From Acidiphilium rubrum (GTDB lineage Bacteria > Pseudomonadota > Alphaproteobacteria > Acetobacterales > Acetobacteraceae), in NCBI RefSeq assembly GCF_900156265.1, contig NZ_FTNE01000003.1, positions 1 to 64,000 on the forward strand: DNA of 64,000 nt. Direction: 5' to 3'. The notes beneath the pieces are model-generated. The model saw nothing but the letters and a program-made list of their open reading frames with translations, was not told the DNA's origin and did no database searches. The position numbers and the translations under genes were made by a program. Positions 17,081 to 25,725 of the stretch are shown in pieces (within the stretch, counting starts at the first letter, position 1; every line of letters begins with the position of its first letter).

Positions 17081-19114
17081 TCAAACCCCTCTATATTTCC
17101 CGATGGTCTGGCGCATGAACGCGAAGCTCAGCGCGTAGAAGAATGCGCGTTGTGAAGCATCGGCGCCGGCGCCGTGGCCGCCTTCGGCTTGTTCGTAATA
17201 GATTGTGTCGTATCCCATCGATTGCAGTTTTGCCGCCATCTTCCGGGCGTGACCGGGGTGGACCCGGTCGTCGCGGCGGGTGGTGTTGATGAAGGCGGGC
17301 GGGTAGGTCTGGCCGGCCTGCACGAGCTGGTAGGCCGAAATTTCGTGCAGGAACGCCCAATCTTCGGCGATGTCGGGATCGCCGTATTCGGCGATCCAGG
17401 AGTGGCCGGCGAGGAGTTTGGTGTAGCGCCGCATATCGAGCAGCGGCACCGCGCAGATGATGGCGCCGAATGCTGCGGGATGGCGGGTCAGCATGTTGCC
17501 GACCAGCAACCCGCCGTTGCTGCCGCCAGAGCCCAGGATGCGGGCTGGGGTCGAAAGTCCGCGGGTCACCAGGTCGGCGGCGACCGCGGCGAAATCATCC
17601 TGTGCGATTTTCTTGCCGGCGCGAATGCCGGCCTTGTGCCAGTCCGGCCCGAATTCGCCGCCGCCGCGGATGTTCGCGAGCACGAATGCGCCGCCGGTGC
17701 GGCACCACAGCGCGCCTTGGGTGGCGAGGTAATAGGGGGTCAGCGAAACCTCGAACCCGCCGTAGCCGTAGAGGTAGGTTGGAAATCCGCCGGCCGGCGG
17801 ACCACCTTCGGGGGCGACGAAAAAATAGGGGATTGCCGTGCCATCGGTTGCGGTTGCCTCGTACTGGCGGACCGTGAGGCCGGTTGCGTCGAATTGCGCG
17901 GGGAGTTGTTTCAGCAGCGCCGGTGCTTGGTGCGGGCTGCCGAGCATCAGTTGATCGGGCGTCAGGAAGCCGCTGACGTTGAACAGGAGCGCGTCGGACT
18001 CGTAATCATCGGCCGATAATTCCCGCACCGAAATCGCGCTGTTCGCCGGCACGCCCGGCACGGGCTGCACGGACCAGCCGGTTGCGGCGTCGGCGAATTC
18101 GATCACGCTCGCCACATTGTCCAGCACGGTCAGGACCACGCCGGATTTCAGATTGACCCAGCTTTCGAGCGCGCGCTTCGGCGTCGGCGTGAAGACTGGT
18201 GTGAAATCGCGGGAACCGGCGATGAATTCATCGATCCCGATGGTCAGCAGGCTGCCGGGCGGGAATCCGGCGAGCATCGAGCGCGGCCGCACCAGCAACC
18301 GCCCGTGCCCGATATCCACATCCGCATCTTCGGGCAGATCGAGCCGCACGCGGTCACCGCCGATCGGCTGATAGAAACACTGGTTGCGATAGAACGCGAT
18401 TGACCGTGTGAACCACAAGAACCGGTGCGCCGGATCGTGGCTGCACGAGCCCGACGCCGCCATATCGCCGGCTTCGACCTCGAACACGATTGGTGCGTCC
18501 TCGATCGCGGTGCCGCGCCGCCATTGCCGGACGGTGCGCGCGTAGCCCGAGGACGTCACGTCCCCGCCATAGGCCGAACCGAGCAGCACGGTATCGGCAT
18601 CGACCCACGAGACCGCGGTTTTGGCGACCGGCACGATGAACCCATCCGCCACGAAGCGCCGGCTCACCATGTCGAATTCGCGAACCACCCCGGCATCCGA
18701 GCCGCCGGGCGAGAGGCTGATCAGCGCGCGCTCATGGCCCGGCGGCAGGGTTTGCGCGCCGTGCCAGACCCAGCTTTCGCCCTCGCTGGCGCACAGCGCA
18801 TCGAGGTCGAGCAGCACATCCCAATCGGGCGAATCACTGCGATAATCGGCCAGCGTCGTCCGCCGCCACACACCGCGCTGATGCGCCGCATCGGTCCAGA
18901 AATTATAGACGAACCCGCCGCGCTGCACGATTGCGGGGATGCGCGCATCGGAATTGAATTGCGCGGTCAGAACCGCCTTGTCGGCCTCGAACCCGGCATC
19001 GCACAAGCGGGCGACGCTCGCCCGGTTTTGTGCTTCGACCCATTCGATCGCCCGATCGCCTTCGATCTCCTCAAGCCAGAGGAATTCGTCGGTCTGCGTA
19101 TCGATATCGTTCAT
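17081..19114 (-). CDS. Prolyl oligopeptidase-family serine peptidase (S9)
   Basis: 677 aa, the length expected for a cytosolic prolyl-oligopeptidase or oligopeptidase-B-like enzyme that cleaves short peptides. N-terminal LWLEEIEGDRAIEWVEAQN is the S9 start, a beta-propeller follows, and the C-terminal alpha/beta hydrolase holds the triad: Ser in GSGGSNGGLLVGN, Asp in RRDDRVHPGHA and His in EGGHGAGAD. No signal peptide. Stands alone. The exact peptide specificity is unknown. Confidence 0.9.
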   Translation of the reverse strand: MNDIDTQTDEFLWLEEIEGDRAIEWVEAQNRASVARLCDAGFEADKAVLTAQFNSDARIPAIVQRGGFVYNFWTDAAHQRGVWRRTTLADYRSDSPDWDVLLDLDALCASEGESWVWHGAQTLPPGHERALISLSPGGSDAGVVREFDMVSRRFVADGFIVPVAKTAVSWVDADTVLLGSAYGGDVTSSGYARTVRQWRRGTAIEDAPIVFEVEAGDMAASGSCSHDPAHRFLWFTRSIAFYRNQCFYQPIGGDRVRLDLPEDADVDIGHGRLLVRPRSMLAGFPPGSLLTIGIDEFIAGSRDFTPVFTPTPKRALESWVNLKSGVVLTVLDNVASVIEFADAATGWSVQPVPGVPANSAISVRELSADDYESDALLFNVSGFLTPDQLMLGSPHQAPALLKQLPAQFDATGLTVRQYEATATDGTAIPYFFVAPEGGPPAGGFPTYLYGYGGFEVSLTPYYLATQGALWCRTGGAFVLANIRGGGEFGPDWHKAGIRAGKKIAQDDFAAVAADLVTRGLSTPARILGSGGSNGGLLVGNMLTRHPAAFGAIICAVPLLDMRRYTKLLAGHSWIAEYGDPDIAEDWAFLHEISAYQLVQAGQTYPPAFINTTRRDDRVHPGHARKMAAKLQSMGYDTIYYEQAEGGHGAGADASQRAFFYALSFAFMRQTIGKYRGV

Positions 19115-19207
19115 GCCGTGCTCCGCGGGGTGAAAGCCTTACCCGCGAATAGAGCGCGCCCGGCCGGTGAAGTCCACCGTCCGGGCGCGTCAGGCAACAG
19201 GCGCCGA

Positions 19208-19615
19208 TCAGTAGCCCGGCGGCGGCGGGGGCGGCGGTCCACCGTTGTAGTAGCCGGGTGGTGGCGGCGGCGGCGGTCCGCCATTGCCGTAGCCTTGGCC
19301 GTACCCAGGGCGTTGCCCGCCATAGCCCTGATTGTTGTAACCACCGTGATTGTAGTAAGGCCGCGGCGCCTGCGGTGTGGTCAACGCCCCACCCAGCGCG
19401 CCGATCGCGCCGCCGATCAACGCACCACCCGCCGGGCTGCCGCCGGTCGCCGCCCCGATCGCCGCGCCAGCCCCCGCGCCGATCGCCCCGCCGCCCAGCG
19501 CGCGCTGGCCCGGACTATAGGGGTTGGTGCAGCCGGCCAGGCCGAGTGCGGCAACCAGCACCACCCCCGCCAACCCGGCACGGCGCGTGCGCCGGCCTGA
19601 AATCATCGTGCTCAT
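19208..19615 (-). CDS. Glycine-zipper lipoprotein with Pro-rich C-terminal repeats
   Basis: 135 aa. Lipobox LGLAGC after the signal helix, then a glycine zipper (GGGAIGAGAGAAIGAATGG ... IGGAIGALGGAL), then an Asn/Gly/Tyr-rich tail ending in two copies of NGGPPPPPPPGY. ATG 19615 is chosen for the GGAGGA just upstream; an earlier in-frame start adds 15 residues. Likely anchored in the outer membrane. Glycine-zipper lipoproteins of this sort are common structural envelope proteins in alphaproteobacteria, with no defined activity. Confidence 0.75.
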   Translation of the reverse strand: MSTMISGRRTRRAGLAGVVLVAALGLAGCTNPYSPGQRALGGGAIGAGAGAAIGAATGGSPAGGALIGGAIGALGGALTTPQAPRPYYNHGGYNNQGYGGQRPGYGQGYGNGGPPPPPPPGYYNGGPPPPPPPGY

Positions 19616-19701
19616 GGTTTGTCCTCCTCCGAACATGCCAAGTATATGGGGAACGACCATGGCCGGCGCAGGGTCAAATCATGGCGAAATCCGCACGCGC
19701 C

Positions 19702-20085
19702 TCACCGCGGCGGCGGCGGCCCGCCCGGCTGCGCCATCGCGCCGTTCTTGTGAAACTCGATCGGCACGACAAACTGCATCCGCGGCGGCGCATTGGCCGG
19801 CAATTGCTTGAGGATAGCCTTGCCGATCGCCGCCAGCGCCAACCGGTCGAGCGAAGCCCGGCCGGACGGCCGCACCACCCATTCGCTCAGCACATGCCCG
19901 GCGCGATCGACCGTGAACCCGTAAAACCCGACATGCCGCACCCCCTTCTGTGCCAGCAACTGCGGCACCTGGCGCGCAATCGCCGCCTGGGTTGCCGCAC
20001 TGATCGGATGCTGCACCGGCGCCTGGGCACGCGCGGCGACTGGAAGCGCCATCATCAACAAACCGACCCATCGACTGCCCCGCAT
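19702..20085 (-). CDS. Secreted TonB C-terminal-like protein
   Basis: 127 aa with a signal peptide (MRGSRWVGLLMMALPVAARA). The mature part resembles a TonB C-terminal domain: VRHVGFYGFTVDRAGHVLSEWVVRPSGRASLDRLALAAI and LPANAPPRMQFVVPIEF. There is no N-terminal anchor kept after cleavage and no Pro-rich spacer, so it is not a full TonB; it may be a periplasmic single-domain protein. Start ATG 20085 follows GGAGTGG. Divergent from the DJ-1/PfpI gene. Confidence 0.7.
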   Translation of the reverse strand: MRGSRWVGLLMMALPVAARAQAPVQHPISAATQAAIARQVPQLLAQKGVRHVGFYGFTVDRAGHVLSEWVVRPSGRASLDRLALAAIGKAILKQLPANAPPRMQFVVPIEFHKNGAMAQPGGPPPPR

Positions 20086-20175
20086 CCGCCACTCCTTCAC
20101 GACATCATGACAATTCCTCGCAATCGGCCTGCCCGATCCCCACCTGCCGGTCAATTCATCCATCAGGAGAGCCGC

Positions 20176-20877
20176 ATGACCAACATCCTCATCGTCACCA
20201 CCTCGCACACCAATATCCCCGGTTCGGACGATCGCACCGGCGTCTGGTTCGAGGAATTGGCAACCCCCTACTACGCCTTCATCGATGCCGGCTGCACCGT
20301 CACCCTTGCCTCGGTGCGCGGCGGCGAAATCCCGATCGATGGCCGCAGCCTTGCCGAAACCCCCCTGCCCGCCTCGGTGCAGCGCTTCCACGATGATCCC
20401 GCCGCGCTCGAAGCCGCCCATCACAGCAAATCCGTCGCCGATCTGACCGCGACCGATTACGACGCGATTTATCTCCCCGGCGGCCACGGCACGATGTGGG
20501 ATTTCCCGAACAACCCGAGCCTCGCCACCGCCATCACCACCATGCTCGATGCCGGTAAAATCGTCGCCTCGGTCTGCCACGGCCCGGCCGCATTCCTCGG
20601 CGTCGAACGGATCGACGGCTCCCCGCTGATCAAGGGCCGCTCGATCACCTGCTTCACCGATGATGAGGAACGCGCCGTCCACCTCGACGACAAAGTGCCG
20701 TTCCTGCTGGAATCCAGCCTCCGCGCCGCCGGCGCCCAGGTCGCCACCGGCCCGGATTTCGCGCCGCATATCATGGAGGATGGCAATCTGCTGACCGGGC
20801 AGAACCCGAAATCGTCCGAGCCGTTGGCGCACGCGGTGGTGGATGCCTTGAAGGCTCGGAAGTTGCAGGCAGCTTAG
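20176..20877 (+). CDS. DJ-1/PfpI-family protein (class I glutamine amidotransferase-like)
   Basis: 233 aa. The nucleophile elbow is SVCHGPAAFLG with the Cys, and YLPGGHGTMWDFPNN matches the Hsp31-like/type 1 GATase-like branch (E. coli HchA and YajL relatives). The long insert with TGVWFEELATPYYAFIDAG is usual for the branch annotated as chaperone or glyoxalase III. ATG 20176 follows AGGAGA. Its stop codon abuts a hairpin repeat shared with argG on the other side. Physiological substrate unknown. Confidence 0.88.
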   Translation: MTNILIVTTSHTNIPGSDDRTGVWFEELATPYYAFIDAGCTVTLASVRGGEIPIDGRSLAETPLPASVQRFHDDPAALEAAHHSKSVADLTATDYDAIYLPGGHGTMWDFPNNPSLATAITTMLDAGKIVASVCHGPAAFLGVERIDGSPLIKGRSITCFTDDEERAVHLDDKVPFLLESSLRAAGAQVATGPDFAPHIMEDGNLLTGQNPKSSEPLAHAVVDALKARKLQAA

Positions 20878-20919
20878 GAAGAAGGGTTCTTTTTTGTAAA
20901 AAAGAACCAAAAAACTTTT
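20877..20919 (+). repeat. Hairpin repeat between convergent genes
   Basis: GGAAGAAG, stem GGTTCTTTTTT-GT-AAAAAAGAACC (11 bp), then AAAAAACTTTT. The stem differs from the other copies by matched changes on both sides (GGTTC/GAACC against CTTC/GAAG), so pairing is kept. It fills the space between the DJ-1/PfpI stop and the argG stop and probably ends one or both transcripts. Confidence 0.8.
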
Positions 20920-20924
20920 GTTCG

Positions 20925-22154
20925 TCAGAGCGCGCCGCCCCGCCGTCCCACCGCCGCGCCCAGCCGCAGCCGTAGCGCGTTCAACTTTATGAACCCCGCC
21001 GCATCCTGCTGGTTATAGGCGCCTTGGTCATCCTCGAACGTGACCATGCGCGCCGAATACAGCGAATGCGGGCTGTCGCGGCCGATCACGATCACATTGC
21101 CCTTGTAGAGTTTCAGCCGCACGGTGCCGGTGACCGAATGCTGGCTGGTGTCGATCAGCGCCTGCAGCATGTGCCGCTCCGGGCTGAACCAGAACCCGTT
21201 ATAGATCAGCTCCGCATAGCGCGGCATGATGCTGTCCTTCAGATGCGCCGCCTCGCGATCCAGCGTGATGCTCTCGATCGCCCGATGCGCCGCCAACAGG
21301 ATCGTGCCGCCCGGCGTCTCGTACACGCCGCGCGACTTCATGCCGACGAAGCGGTTTTCCACCAGATCCAGCCGCCCGATGCCGTTGTCGCGCCCGAGCG
21401 CGTTCAACCTGGTCAGCAAGGTCGCGGGCGACAAGGTCTCGCCATTGATCGAGACCGCATCGCCCTGCGCAAACCCGATCGAAATCACCGTCGCCACATC
21501 CGGCGCCGCTTCGGGGCTGATGGTGCGCTGATAGACGATTTCGTCCGGCTCCTCCGCCGGGTCTTCCAGCAATTTTCCCTCGGAGGAGGAATGCAGCAGA
21601 TTGGCATCGACCGAAAACGGCGCTTCGCCACGCTTGTCCTTGGCAATCGGAATCTGATGCGCCTCGGCGAATTCCAGCAGCCTCGTCCGGCTGGTCAGAT
21701 CCCATTCGCGCCACGGCGCGATCACCCGCACATCCGGCTTCAGCGCATAATAGGCGAGTTCGAACCGCACCTGGTCGTTGCCCTTGCCGGTGGCACCATG
21801 CGCCACCGCATCGGCCCCGACCAGCTCGGCGATTTCGATCTGGCGCTGCGCGATCAACGGCCGCGCGATCGAGGTGCCCAAGAGATACTGCCCCTCATAC
21901 AGCGCATTGGCGCGGAACATCGGGAACACGAAATCCTTGGTGAAGGTCTCGCGCAGATCCTCGACGAAAATTTCCTTGACGCCGAACATCTCGGCCTTGC
22001 GGCGCGCCGGCTCCAGCTCCTCGCCCTGGCCCAGATCGGCCGTGAAGGTGACGACTTCGGCGTTATATTCGGTCTGCAACCAGCGCAGGATCACGCTGGT
22101 ATCCAGCCCGCCGGAATACGCCAGCACCACTTTTTTCACGGTCTTGTCGGCCAT
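20925..22154 (-). CDS. argG: Argininosuccinate synthase
   Basis: 409 aa from ATG 22154; ATG 22163 would add three residues. It joins citrulline and aspartate using ATP in arginine synthesis. The PP-loop ATP site is [15 protein letters not shown] (about residues 7-21), and the citrulline/aspartate region [20 protein letters not shown] is intact. argH lies just beyond one divergent gene, so the pathway's last two steps are clustered but not co-transcribed. Confidence 0.97.
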   Translation of the reverse strand: MADKTVKKVVLAYSGGLDTSVILRWLQTEYNAEVVTFTADLGQGEELEPARRKAEMFGVKEIFVEDLRETFTKDFVFPMFRANALYEGQYLLGTSIARPLIAQRQIEIAELVGADAVAHGATGKGNDQVRFELAYYALKPDVRVIAPWREWDLTSRTRLLEFAEAHQIPIAKDKRGEAPFSVDANLLHSSSEGKLLEDPAEEPDEIVYQRTISPEAAPDVATVISIGFAQGDAVSINGETLSPATLLTRLNALGRDNGIGRLDLVENRFVGMKSRGVYETPGGTILLAAHRAIESITLDREAAHLKDSIMPRYAELIYNGFWFSPERHMLQALIDTSQHSVTGTVRLKLYKGNVIVIGRDSPHSLYSARMVTFEDDQGAYNQQDAAGFIKLNALRLRLGAAVGRRGGAL

Positions 22155-22216
22155 CGCGCTCACCCTCTGTTCAGAGCGCGCGCCGTATCAGCCCCATGCC
22201 GCAACCGCAAGACATC

Positions 22217-22828
22217 TCAGGTCGGCGTCGTCGCGGCCGGCTTGGCGACGACGCCCGTTGCAGGCCCGATCAGCTGGCGCACCCGCGCGACCGTGCCCGC
22301 GCTGTTCCAGTTGCCCGCACCGCTCAGCGTCGCCACCACTTCGCTTTTGCGGTTCACGATCACGGTGAGCGGGATGCCGTTGACCTGGAACGCCTGCAAG
22401 GCGCTCGAATTCGGGTTGAACAGCATCGGCACGCCGGTGATCCCATGTGCCTTGTAGTAGGGGGCGACCGCCTGGATGCCGTTGGAATCGACCGAAATCG
22501 GCAATACCCTGATGCCCTCGGGCAGCAGCACCTTGTTGATCGCGACCAGCGAGGGCAGCTCCGCGCGGCACGGCGGGCACCAGGTTGCCCAGAAATTCAC
22601 CACCAGCCCCTCGCCGCGATAATGCGCGAGCGTCAGGCGGCGTCCCGCGGCGTCCATGAAATGAAACGAGGGCACCGGCTGCGGCAGGGTTTCCGCCAGA
22701 TTCTGGCCGACATCGGGCAATTGTCCCGCCCGCGCCGATTTGCCGAAGCCGGCAAGCGCCGTTAAGTCAGGCAGTATCACCCCCGCGCCCAACGCCGCGA
22801 ACTGCCGCCGTGAAAGTCCGATTGCCAT
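22217..22828 (-). CDS. TlpA-like thiol:disulfide oxidoreductase, exported
   Basis: 203 aa. [16 protein letters not shown] is a Tat-like signal, then a thioredoxin fold with the active site [15 protein letters not shown] (Cys84 and Cys87) and the cis-Pro in NGIPLTVIV. Such proteins reduce or oxidise periplasmic cysteines, often for cytochrome maturation. The start codon overlaps that of argH on the opposite strand by two bases. The gene runs toward argG with a 62-base gap and may be co-transcribed with it. Confidence 0.87.
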   Translation of the reverse strand: MAIGLSRRQFAALGAGVILPDLTALAGFGKSARAGQLPDVGQNLAETLPQPVPSFHFMDAAGRRLTLAHYRGEGLVVNFWATWCPPCRAELPSLVAINKVLLPEGIRVLPISVDSNGIQAVAPYYKAHGITGVPMLFNPNSSALQAFQVNGIPLTVIVNRKSEVVATLSGAGNWNSAGTVARVRQLIGPATGVVAKPAATTPT

Positions 22829-24290
22829 GAATGCCGATGCTCCACCAGAAAATATCTCTAAACACGCATCTGATCATAACCCGCCGCGTGCGCAATGGGC
22901 CAATCTTCAACGGGCCAGTCTGCAATGGGGTGGGCGGTTTTCCGAGGGGCCGGCCGCGATCATGCAGGCGATCAACGCCTCGATCGGGTTCGATTACCGG
23001 CTCTGGCGCGAAGATATCCAGGGCAGCCTTGCGCACGCCTCGATGCTGGCCAGCCAGGGCATCATATCACAATCCGACGAGGCCGCGATCAGCGCGGGCC
23101 TGACCGAAATCGGCGATGCCATCGCCGCCGGCACATTCACCTTCGACCCCGCGCTCGAAGACATCCACACCAATATCGAGGCCTGGCTGGTCGGCCGCAT
23201 CGGCGAGGCCGGGCGCCGGCTGCACACCGCGCGCAGCCGCAACGACCAGGTCGCGACCGATTTCAAGCTGTGGGTGCGCAACGCGATCGATGCGACAGAT
23301 ATTCAGCTGCGCGACCTGATGCGCGCCCTGGCCGATCGCGCGGCGGAACACGCCGGCGCGATCATGCCCGGTTTCACCCATCTGCAGACCGCGCAGCCGG
23401 TGACCTTCGGGCATCATCTGCTCGCTTATGTCGAAATGCTGGCGCGCGACCGCTCCCGCCTCGCCGACTGCCGCCACCGGCTCAATCAATCGCCGCTGGG
23501 GGCGGCGGCGCTGGCCGGTACCACTTTTCCGATCGACCGCAGCATGACCGCGCAGGCGCTCGGCTTCGACCGCCCGACCGCGAATTCGCTGGATTCGGTC
23601 TCGGACCGCGATTTCGCGATCGAATTTTTATCCGCTCTGTCGATCATGGCGATGCATCTGTCGCGCTTCGCCGAGGAAATCATCATCTGGGTCAGCGCGC
23701 CGTACCGGTTCATCCGCCTGTCGGATGCGTTCACCACCGGGTCCTCGATCATGCCGCAGAAGCGCAACCCGGACGCCGCCGAGCTGGCCCGCGCCAAGAC
23801 CGGGCGGATTTTCGGCGCGCTGGTGTCGCTGCTCACCGTCATGAAAGGCCTGCCGCTCGCCTATGCGAAGGACATGCAGGAGGACAAGGAGGCGGTGTTC
23901 AACGCGGCCGATGCGGCCGAACTCAGCATCGCCGCGATGACCGGCATGGTGCGCGACATGCAGGCCGATGAGGTTCGCATGCGCGACGCCGCCGGGGCGG
24001 ATTACGCGACCGCGACCGATCTGGCCGATTACCTGGTGCGCGACCTCGGCCTGCCGTTCCGCACCGCCCATCACGTCACCGGCCGCCTCGTCGCCGCGGC
24101 CGAAGCCCGCGGCATCGACCTTGCCGACCTGCCGCTCGCGGTGATGCAGGAGGCCGAACCGCGCATTACCCAAGCGGTGTTCGCGACGTTGAGCATCGAG
24201 GCCTCGGTTGCCGCCCGCAGCGCCTATGGCGGCACCGCGCCGGCGAATGTGGCGCGCGAGGCCGCGCAATGGCAGGAGAGTCTGCGATGA
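22827..24290 (+). CDS. argH: Argininosuccinate lyase
   Basis: 487 aa. It splits argininosuccinate to arginine and fumarate. Signature [18 protein letters not shown] and [17 protein letters not shown] are intact; [11 protein letters not shown] marks the conserved N terminus. About 33 extra residues precede it; ATG 22827 is the only usable start in this frame downstream of the tlpA coding start, and it overlaps the divergent tlpA ATG. First gene of an argH-lipoprotein-lysA-DUF4175 operon. Confidence 0.96.
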   Translation: MNADAPPENISKHASDHNPPRAQWANLQRASLQWGGRFSEGPAAIMQAINASIGFDYRLWREDIQGSLAHASMLASQGIISQSDEAAISAGLTEIGDAIAAGTFTFDPALEDIHTNIEAWLVGRIGEAGRRLHTARSRNDQVATDFKLWVRNAIDATDIQLRDLMRALADRAAEHAGAIMPGFTHLQTAQPVTFGHHLLAYVEMLARDRSRLADCRHRLNQSPLGAAALAGTTFPIDRSMTAQALGFDRPTANSLDSVSDRDFAIEFLSALSIMAMHLSRFAEEIIIWVSAPYRFIRLSDAFTTGSSIMPQKRNPDAAELARAKTGRIFGALVSLLTVMKGLPLAYAKDMQEDKEAVFNAADAAELSIAAMTGMVRDMQADEVRMRDAAGADYATATDLADYLVRDLGLPFRTAHHVTGRLVAAAEARGIDLADLPLAVMQEAEPRITQAVFATLSIEASVAARSAYGGTAPANVAREAAQWQESLR

Positions 24291-24409
24291 AATATCTGAT
24301 CCTGATCCTGGCCTGCGCCGCCCTCGCTGCCTGCGGCCGCGCCGGCGCGCCCACGCAGCCCGGGCCCGCCAGCGCGATCACCTATCCGCACACCTACCCC
24401 TCGCAATGA
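24287..24409 (+). CDS. 40-aa lipoprotein, LptM/LppL-like
   Basis: A very short gene: M-K-Y-L-I-L-I-L-A then CAALAACG with the lipobox Cys at about residue 16, followed by a short Pro/Ala/Thr tail ending in HTYPSQ. Its ATG overlaps the argH stop and its TGA overlaps the lysA ATG, both by four bases, so translation is coupled on both sides. Small lipoproteins of this kind next to lysA or dapF are known as LppL in Pseudomonas and LptM (YifL) in E. coli, where LptM helps LptD disulphide maturation. Homology at this length is only suggestive. Confidence 0.75.
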   Translation: MKYLILILACAALAACGRAGAPTQPGPASAITYPHTYPSQ

Positions 24410-25725
24410 ACGACGCGCCCGATCTCGCCCGCGACCAGCCCTGGCACCGGCTGATCGCCGCACGGCCCGCGCTCGCCTGGCACGCGATGGACGGGCTCTG
24501 CCTCGATGATGTGCCGCTCGCCGGCATCGCGGCGCGGCACGCCACACCGACCTGGGTGTACAGCGCGGCCACGCTGCGCAGCCGGATGGCGGCGTTGCAG
24601 GGTGAATTCGCCGCCCAGGGCCTGACGCCTGCGATCCGCTACGCCATCAAGGCGAACGATCATCTGGCGATCCTGTCGCTGTTGCGCGCTGGCGGTGCGG
24701 GTGCCGATGTGACCAGCGCCGGTGAATTCGCCCGCGCCGCGGCGGCCGGGATCGATCCGGCCGCGATGGTGTATTCCGGGGTCGGCAAGCGGGCCGAGGA
24801 AATCATCCAGGCGATCGAGGCCGGCATCGGTCAGATCAATGTGGAAAGCGCCGAGGAGCTTGCGATGATCGCGGCACTCGCCCGCGCGCGGGACCGCACC
24901 GCGCCGGTGGCGCTGCGGATCAACCCGGATGTCGCGGCCGGCGGGCACGACAAGATCAGCACCGGCCGCGCCACCGATAAATTCGGCATCGCCTATCAGG
25001 ATACCGCCGCACTGTATCGCCATGCGGCCACGCTGGCGGGGCTCCGGCCGGTCGGGTTTTCGACGCATATCGGCAGCCAGATCTTCGAGATCGCGTCCTA
25101 CGAGGCCGCCTATACGCGCATTCTCGCCCTGATCGATGAACTCAACGCGGCAGGGACGCCGGTGACGATGTTCGACCTCGGCGGCGGGTTCGGCATTCCG
25201 TATGACGATGGCATAGGGTTTCCGCTGCCCGCCTATGCCGCGATGGTCCGGCGGATACTGGCCGGGCGCGATCTGGGCATCGTGATCGAGCCCGGCCGCT
25301 GGCTGGTCGCGCCGGCCGGGATTCTGCTGGCGCGGGTAACGCTGACCAAGGCGACCGAGGCCGATGATTTCGTCATTCTGGATGCCGGGATGAACGATCT
25401 GCTGCGCCCGGCCCTGTACGATGCGGTGCACGGCATCGTGCCGGTCGGCGCCGTCGAGGCGAGCGGTTGGCCGCGCGCGTGCGAGGTGGTCGGGCCGGTG
25501 TGCGAAAGCAGCGACCGGTTCGGCCGCTACGATCTGCCGCCGCTCGCGCCGGGCGCGCTGGTCGCAGTTCTCGATGCCGGCGCCTATGGCGCGGCGATGA
25601 GCAGCACCTATAACGGGCGGCCGTTGGCAGCGCAGGTCTTGATCGATCGCGGGCAACCCCATGTGATCAGGATGCGGCAGAGCATCGAACAATTATGGCG
25701 TGACGAAATCATCCCGCCGGCATGA
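24406..25725 (+). CDS. lysA: Diaminopimelate decarboxylase
   Basis: 439 aa. A PLP enzyme making L-lysine from meso-diaminopimelate. The Schiff-base Lys is in IRYAIKANDHLAIL; HIGSQIFE and DLGGGFGIPY bind the phosphate, and GPVCESSDRFG carries the substrate-contact Cys-Glu motif. Start ATG 24406 overlaps the small lipoprotein stop; its own stop overlaps the DUF4175 start. Confidence 0.96.
   Translation: MNDAPDLARDQPWHRLIAARPALAWHAMDGLCLDDVPLAGIAARHATPTWVYSAATLRSRMAALQGEFAAQGLTPAIRYAIKANDHLAILSLLRAGGAGADVTSAGEFARAAAAGIDPAAMVYSGVGKRAEEIIQAIEAGIGQINVESAEELAMIAALARARDRTAPVALRINPDVAAGGHDKISTGRATDKFGIAYQDTAALYRHAATLAGLRPVGFSTHIGSQIFEIASYEAAYTRILALIDELNAAGTPVTMFDLGGGFGIPYDDGIGFPLPAYAAMVRRILAGRDLGIVIEPGRWLVAPAGILLARVTLTKATEADDFVILDAGMNDLLRPALYDAVHGIVPVGAVEASGWPRACEVVGPVCESSDRFGRYDLPPLAPGALVAVLDAGAYGAAMSSTYNGRPLAAQVLIDRGQPHVIRMRQSIEQLWRDEIIPPA

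Noticed and set aside
19208-19260. Repeated poly-proline codons as a DNA repeat
   Set aside because: It is coding repetition (NGGPPPPPPPGY) inside the lipoprotein gene.
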